The notes under the pieces were generated by a model. The model was not told where the DNA came from, searched no databases, and worked only from the letters and a program-made list of their open reading frames with translations. A stretch of DNA of 15,359 nt from the NCBI GenBank assembly GCA_052388455.1, contig JBQTIA010000100.1:1-15359 (forward strand), written 5' to 3'. The DNA is from CAZSNH01 sp052388455. GTDB lineage: Bacteria > Pseudomonadota > Alphaproteobacteria > Rhizobiales > Hyphomicrobiaceae. The translations under genes and the position numbers were made by a program. Below are positions 13,129 through 15,359 of the stretch, one piece after another. Numbering within the stretch: the stretch's first letter is position 1; every line of letters begins with the position of its first letter.

Positions 13129-14814
13129 ATGCGTCACGGCGGAAACCTCCTCATCGACCAGCTCGCCCGGCTCGGCGTCGAGCGTGTCTTCCTGGTGCCG
13201 GGGGAAAGCTTCCTCGCCGCGCTCGACGCGCTGCACGACACGACCAGCATCGAGACCATCATTTGCCGGCACGAGTCGGCCGCTGCCATGATGGCGGAGG
13301 CAACCGGCAAGCTGACCGGCCGTCCTGGCGTCGCTTTCGTCACCCGCGGTCCCGGTGCCGCCAACGCCATGGCCGGCCTGCTGATCGCCCGCGAGGACGA
13401 GACCCCGATGCTGCTGGTGGTCGGGATGCCGGCCCGTGCGCTCTACGGCCGCGAGGCGTTCCAGGGCCTGGACGCGGAGCGCTTTTTCGACGGGGCGGCC
13501 AAGGCCACGCTCGTGGTGAGGGAAACGACACGCCTGCCCGAAATGGTTGCGCGCGCTTTTGCGCTCGCCTGCAGCGGGCGGCCGGGTCCGGTGGTGCTCG
13601 CCATCCCCGAGGATGTGCTGTCGTGCCCCGCGGACGCGGCGATCATCGAGCCGTTGGCGAACCCGCTCGGCTCCATCCCCGCCGCGCAGCTTGCCACCCT
13701 TCAAACGCTGCTTGAAGAGGCCGAGCGGCCGATGCTTCTGGTCGGCGGTCCCGGCTGGAGTTCCGACGTGCAGGCCCAGATGGAGGCGTTCGCGCTGCGC
13801 TTCGACCTTCCGGTGGCAGCGGCCTTCCGGCGGCAGGACGCCTTCGACAACACCCACCGCTGCTATGTCGGCCATGCGGGACTGGCCATGGATGGCAAGC
13901 TGGCGGCCGGGCTTCGCGCCGCCGATCTCCTCATCGCGGTCGGCTGCCGCCTCGGCGACGTGACAACCCTATCCTACGGGCTGATCAAGTCACCCGAGCC
14001 GCAACAGACGCTCGTCCGTGTGCATCCGAGCGGAGACGCCCTGGCCGAGGGTCCGCGCGCCACGCTCGCCATCATGGCTCCGCTCGCGGCCTTCGCCGAA
14101 GCGCTGCGCACCATCGAGCCCCGGCCCCTGCCGCCCTGGAGCCGTTTCCGCCGCGATCTGCGCGCCGCGTACGATGCAAGCCGGCGACCGCTTTCGACAC
14201 CCGGAGCCGTGCAGCTCTCCGAGATCGTGGCACACGTCTCGGACACGCTGCCTCCCACGTTAGTGGTCACCAACGGCGCCGGTAACTACGCTCTCTTCGT
14301 CCATCGCTACTTCTCCTACCGCCGCTTCGGCGGTGGACTCGCGCCGGGCTACGGCAGCATGGGCTACGGGCTGCCCGCGGCCATAGCCGCTTCACTGGGC
14401 AGGTCCGGTGCGCCGGTCGTGGCCTTCGCCGGCGACGGCTGCTTCCAGATGACAGGACAGGAGCTGGCCACCGCCGTTCAATACGCACTCCCCATCGTCG
14501 TCGTCGTCGCCGATAACGGCATGTACGGCACCATCCGGATGCATCAGGAGCGCCAGTATCCCGGGCGCGTCACCGGCACGACTTTGGTCAATCCGGATTT
14601 CGCGGCGCTGGCCAGGAGCTATGGCGCCGCCGGCGAGCGGGTGACCCGAACTGAAGACTTTCCCGACCTCTTCGCGCAGGCGCTGGCCCGTCGCGGCCCG
14701 ACTGTCCTTCACCTGTTTGTCGACCCGCAAGCGCTGACACCGGCCGCGTCCCACGCCTCCACCGGTCACGACCCCGAGAATACCGCTCATTCTCTGAAAT
14801 TTAATACAGAATAA
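13129..14814 (+). CDS. TPP-dependent enzyme of the acetolactate synthase superfamily, substrate unknown
   Basis: A 561-residue enzyme with the three-domain layout of the family. The N-terminal pyrimidine-binding domain holds the activating Glu in RHESAAAMMAEA (E49) and RGPGAANAM. The central domain spans about 190-320. The C-terminal diphosphate-binding domain has GSMGYGLPAAI and the Mg/TPP motif GDGCFQM (435-437) ending ADNGMYGT (462-463). The first residue of the usual NN end is Asp; the second Asn is kept. It differs from the true acetolactate synthase in this window throughout and has no small-subunit gene beside it. It is therefore more likely a decarboxylase, carboligase or oxidase-like paralogue (benzoylformate decarboxylase, sulfoacetaldehyde acetyltransferase and similar enzymes share this fold). 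The ATG follows AGG by seven bases. No catabolic genes are nearby to suggest a substrate. Confidence 0.85.
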   Translation: MRHGGNLLIDQLARLGVERVFLVPGESFLAALDALHDTTSIETIICRHESAAAMMAEATGKLTGRPGVAFVTRGPGAANAMAGLLIAREDETPMLLVVGMPARALYGREAFQGLDAERFFDGAAKATLVVRETTRLPEMVARAFALACSGRPGPVVLAIPEDVLSCPADAAIIEPLANPLGSIPAAQLATLQTLLEEAERPMLLVGGPGWSSDVQAQMEAFALRFDLPVAAAFRRQDAFDNTHRCYVGHAGLAMDGKLAAGLRAADLLIAVGCRLGDVTTLSYGLIKSPEPQQTLVRVHPSGDALAEGPRATLAIMAPLAAFAEALRTIEPRPLPPWSRFRRDLRAAYDASRRPLSTPGAVQLSEIVAHVSDTLPPTLVVTNGAGNYALFVHRYFSYRRFGGGLAPGYGSMGYGLPAAIAASLGRSGAPVVAFAGDGCFQMTGQELATAVQYALPIVVVVADNGMYGTIRMHQERQYPGRVTGTTLVNPDFAALARSYGAAGERVTRTEDFPDLFAQALARRGPTVLHLFVDPQALTPAASHASTGHDPENTAHSLKFNTE

Positions 14815-14933
14815 CAAAGTATTAAAATGACACTTTGGCAGTTATCCATGTCGGGCGGAGCAATTAGACTAACAATTAGTTATCGGTTATACATTTGCTA
14901 ACGCCACACGATGAAGCAACGCCGCGAGCACCG
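14815..14933. promoter_or_regulatory. AT-rich intergenic region with short repeats, possible promoter
   Basis: This 119-base stretch is clearly AT-richer than the rest of the window. It holds an inverted repeat CAAAGT/ACTTTG (14815-14820 and 14832-14837) right after the preceding stop codon and a direct repeat CAATTAG (14861-14867 and 14873-14879, 12 bases apart). TATACA (14888-14893) is a good -10 box, but no convincing -35 box lies 16-18 bases before it. The region probably drives the small gene that follows and may bind a regulator at the direct repeats. Confidence 0.4.
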
Positions 14934-15119
14934 ATGATCGACCGTTCGACATCTCCCTGGACACGGCTCGCAGCCTTCCTCTGCTTCCTCGTCGCCGGCG
15001 GTCTGCTGGTTGCCACCCTGGCCGGCTCCCGGGTCAAGGCGGCGACGGCTCGCGATCTCGCTCCTCCTCTCTCCTGGTCCACTGGCTCGTTCTGGGACTC
15101 TCCCCCTCAGGCGTCCTGA
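14934..15119 (+). CDS. Small single-pass membrane or exported protein, unknown
   Basis: A 61-residue frame starting MIDRSTSPWTRLAAF, with one hydrophobic segment (about residues 11-30, AAFLCFLVAGGLLVATLAG) preceded by Arg and followed by basic residues. The rest is Pro/Ser/Trp-rich (PPLSWSTGSFWDSP). The hydrophobic segment could be a membrane anchor or an uncleaved signal. Third positions are mostly G or C and the frame ends just before a strong hairpin terminator, which supports a real gene. The ribosome binding site is poor. An 8-codon frame (MKQRREHR, 14911-14937) ends on its start codon (ATGA) and could couple translation. I recognise no family. Confidence 0.45.
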   Translation: MIDRSTSPWTRLAAFLCFLVAGGLLVATLAGSRVKAATARDLAPPLSWSTGSFWDSPPQAS

Positions 15120-15145
15120 TCCACTCCCTCCCCGACTGACCTCCC

Positions 15146-15190
15146 AAAGGGCCCCTTTTTCCTCAGGAAATCGGGGCCCTTGATCCTTTT
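15146..15190 (+). terminator. Intrinsic terminator hairpin
   Basis: AAGGGCCCC (15147-15155) pairs perfectly with GGGGCCCTT (15173-15181). Inside it, TTTCC (15158-15162) pairs with GGAAA (15166-15170) around a TCA loop, giving a long two-part stem. CCTTTT follows at 15185-15190 as a short T-rich tail. It starts 27 bases after the small gene ending at 15119 and would end its transcript. It could also work from the right. Confidence 0.7.
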
Positions 15191-15238
15191 GCCGCCTGCG
15201 ATCCGGTCACCGGCGGCCCGCCCGGGCGCCAGCAGGGG

Positions 15239-15350
15239 AATCGCATTTGGACGTAGGTTGGGTCGAGGCACGAGACCCAACAACTTTGGTCGCTCGAGTT
15301 TGTTGGGTCTCCTTCGTCGACCCAACCTACATTTCGCGCCATATGCGATT
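15239..15350. repeat. 112-bp nested palindromic intergenic repeat element
   Basis: Three nested perfect inverted repeats share one centre. The outer arms are AATCGCAT (15239-15246) and ATGCGATT (15343-15350). The middle arms are GTAGGTTGGGTCGA (15253-15266) and TCGACCCAACCTAC (15317-15330). The inner arms are GAGACCCAACAA (15272-15283) and TTGTTGGGTCTC (15300-15311). The inner arms carry the same GGGTC/GACCC core as the middle ones in the opposite sense, so the arms can also pair locally into two smaller hairpins. From memory, GTAGGTTGGGTCGA-type sequences occur as dispersed intergenic repeats in many proteobacteria. No transposase or open frame lies inside. It is probably a REP- or MITE-like element. 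Confidence 0.75.
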
Positions 15351-15359
15351 GCCCTGCGG

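Noticed and set aside
15239..15350. CRISPR array or phage attachment site
   Set aside because: The repeats are inverted around one centre, not direct with regular spacers, and no cas, integrase or tRNA gene is nearby.

Overview
The window looks like the chromosome of a GC-rich alphaproteobacterium, most likely of the order Hyphomicrobiales (Rhizobiales). The evidence is the high GC at third codon positions, the protein sequences, and the serB / miaA / large-subunit acetolactate synthase / ilvH / ilvC neighbourhood, which I recall as typical of that order. No rRNA, tRNA, phage, transposase or CRISPR array was seen.

Left part (1-7428): branched-chain amino acid synthesis on the minus strand, in transcription order miaA (tRNA modification), ilvB/ilvI (acetolactate synthase large subunit), ilvH (small subunit) and ilvC (ketol-acid reductoisomerase). 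This block is broken up. Between the two synthase subunits lie 2.1 kb holding a FitAB/VapBC-type toxin-antitoxin pair, a secreted protein of unknown function, and a MntA/HepT-type (nucleotidyltransferase/HEPN) pair. Both toxin-antitoxin pairs run on the plus strand, against the ilv genes. A plus-strand DUF1190-like lipoprotein gene separates ilvH from ilvC. Candidate promoters are placed before ilvB, ilvH, ilvC and both toxin-antitoxin operons. The fitAB promoter is overlapped by a perfect 16-bp palindrome, a likely autoregulation operator. The mntA promoter is so close to the ATG that the mRNA may be leaderless.

Middle part (7537-10846), plus strand: a Phd-type antitoxin followed by a 19-codon remnant of a PIN-domain toxin, serB (phosphoserine phosphatase), a pentapeptide-repeat lipoprotein, and a CaxA/YrbG-type calcium/sodium exchanger. 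Counting the remnant, three toxin-antitoxin loci lie within 5.3 kb.

Right part (10889-15359): an exported caspase-like protein with Sel1 repeats and a C-terminal peptidoglycan-binding-like domain (minus strand) is divergent from a second TPP-dependent enzyme of the acetolactate synthase superfamily (plus strand). Their 341-bp intergenic region carries a 9-bp-arm inverted repeat. After the TPP enzyme come an AT-rich stretch, a small membrane-protein gene, a strong hairpin terminator, and a 112-bp nested palindromic element of a type that looks like a dispersed intergenic repeat.

The best candidates for something unusual are the toxin-antitoxin insertions splitting the ilv genes, the HEPN toxin with a non-canonical active-site motif, the decayed phd-vapC locus, the caspase-Sel1-peptidoglycan-binding protein, and the nested palindrome. 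I did not find a clearly new multi-gene system.
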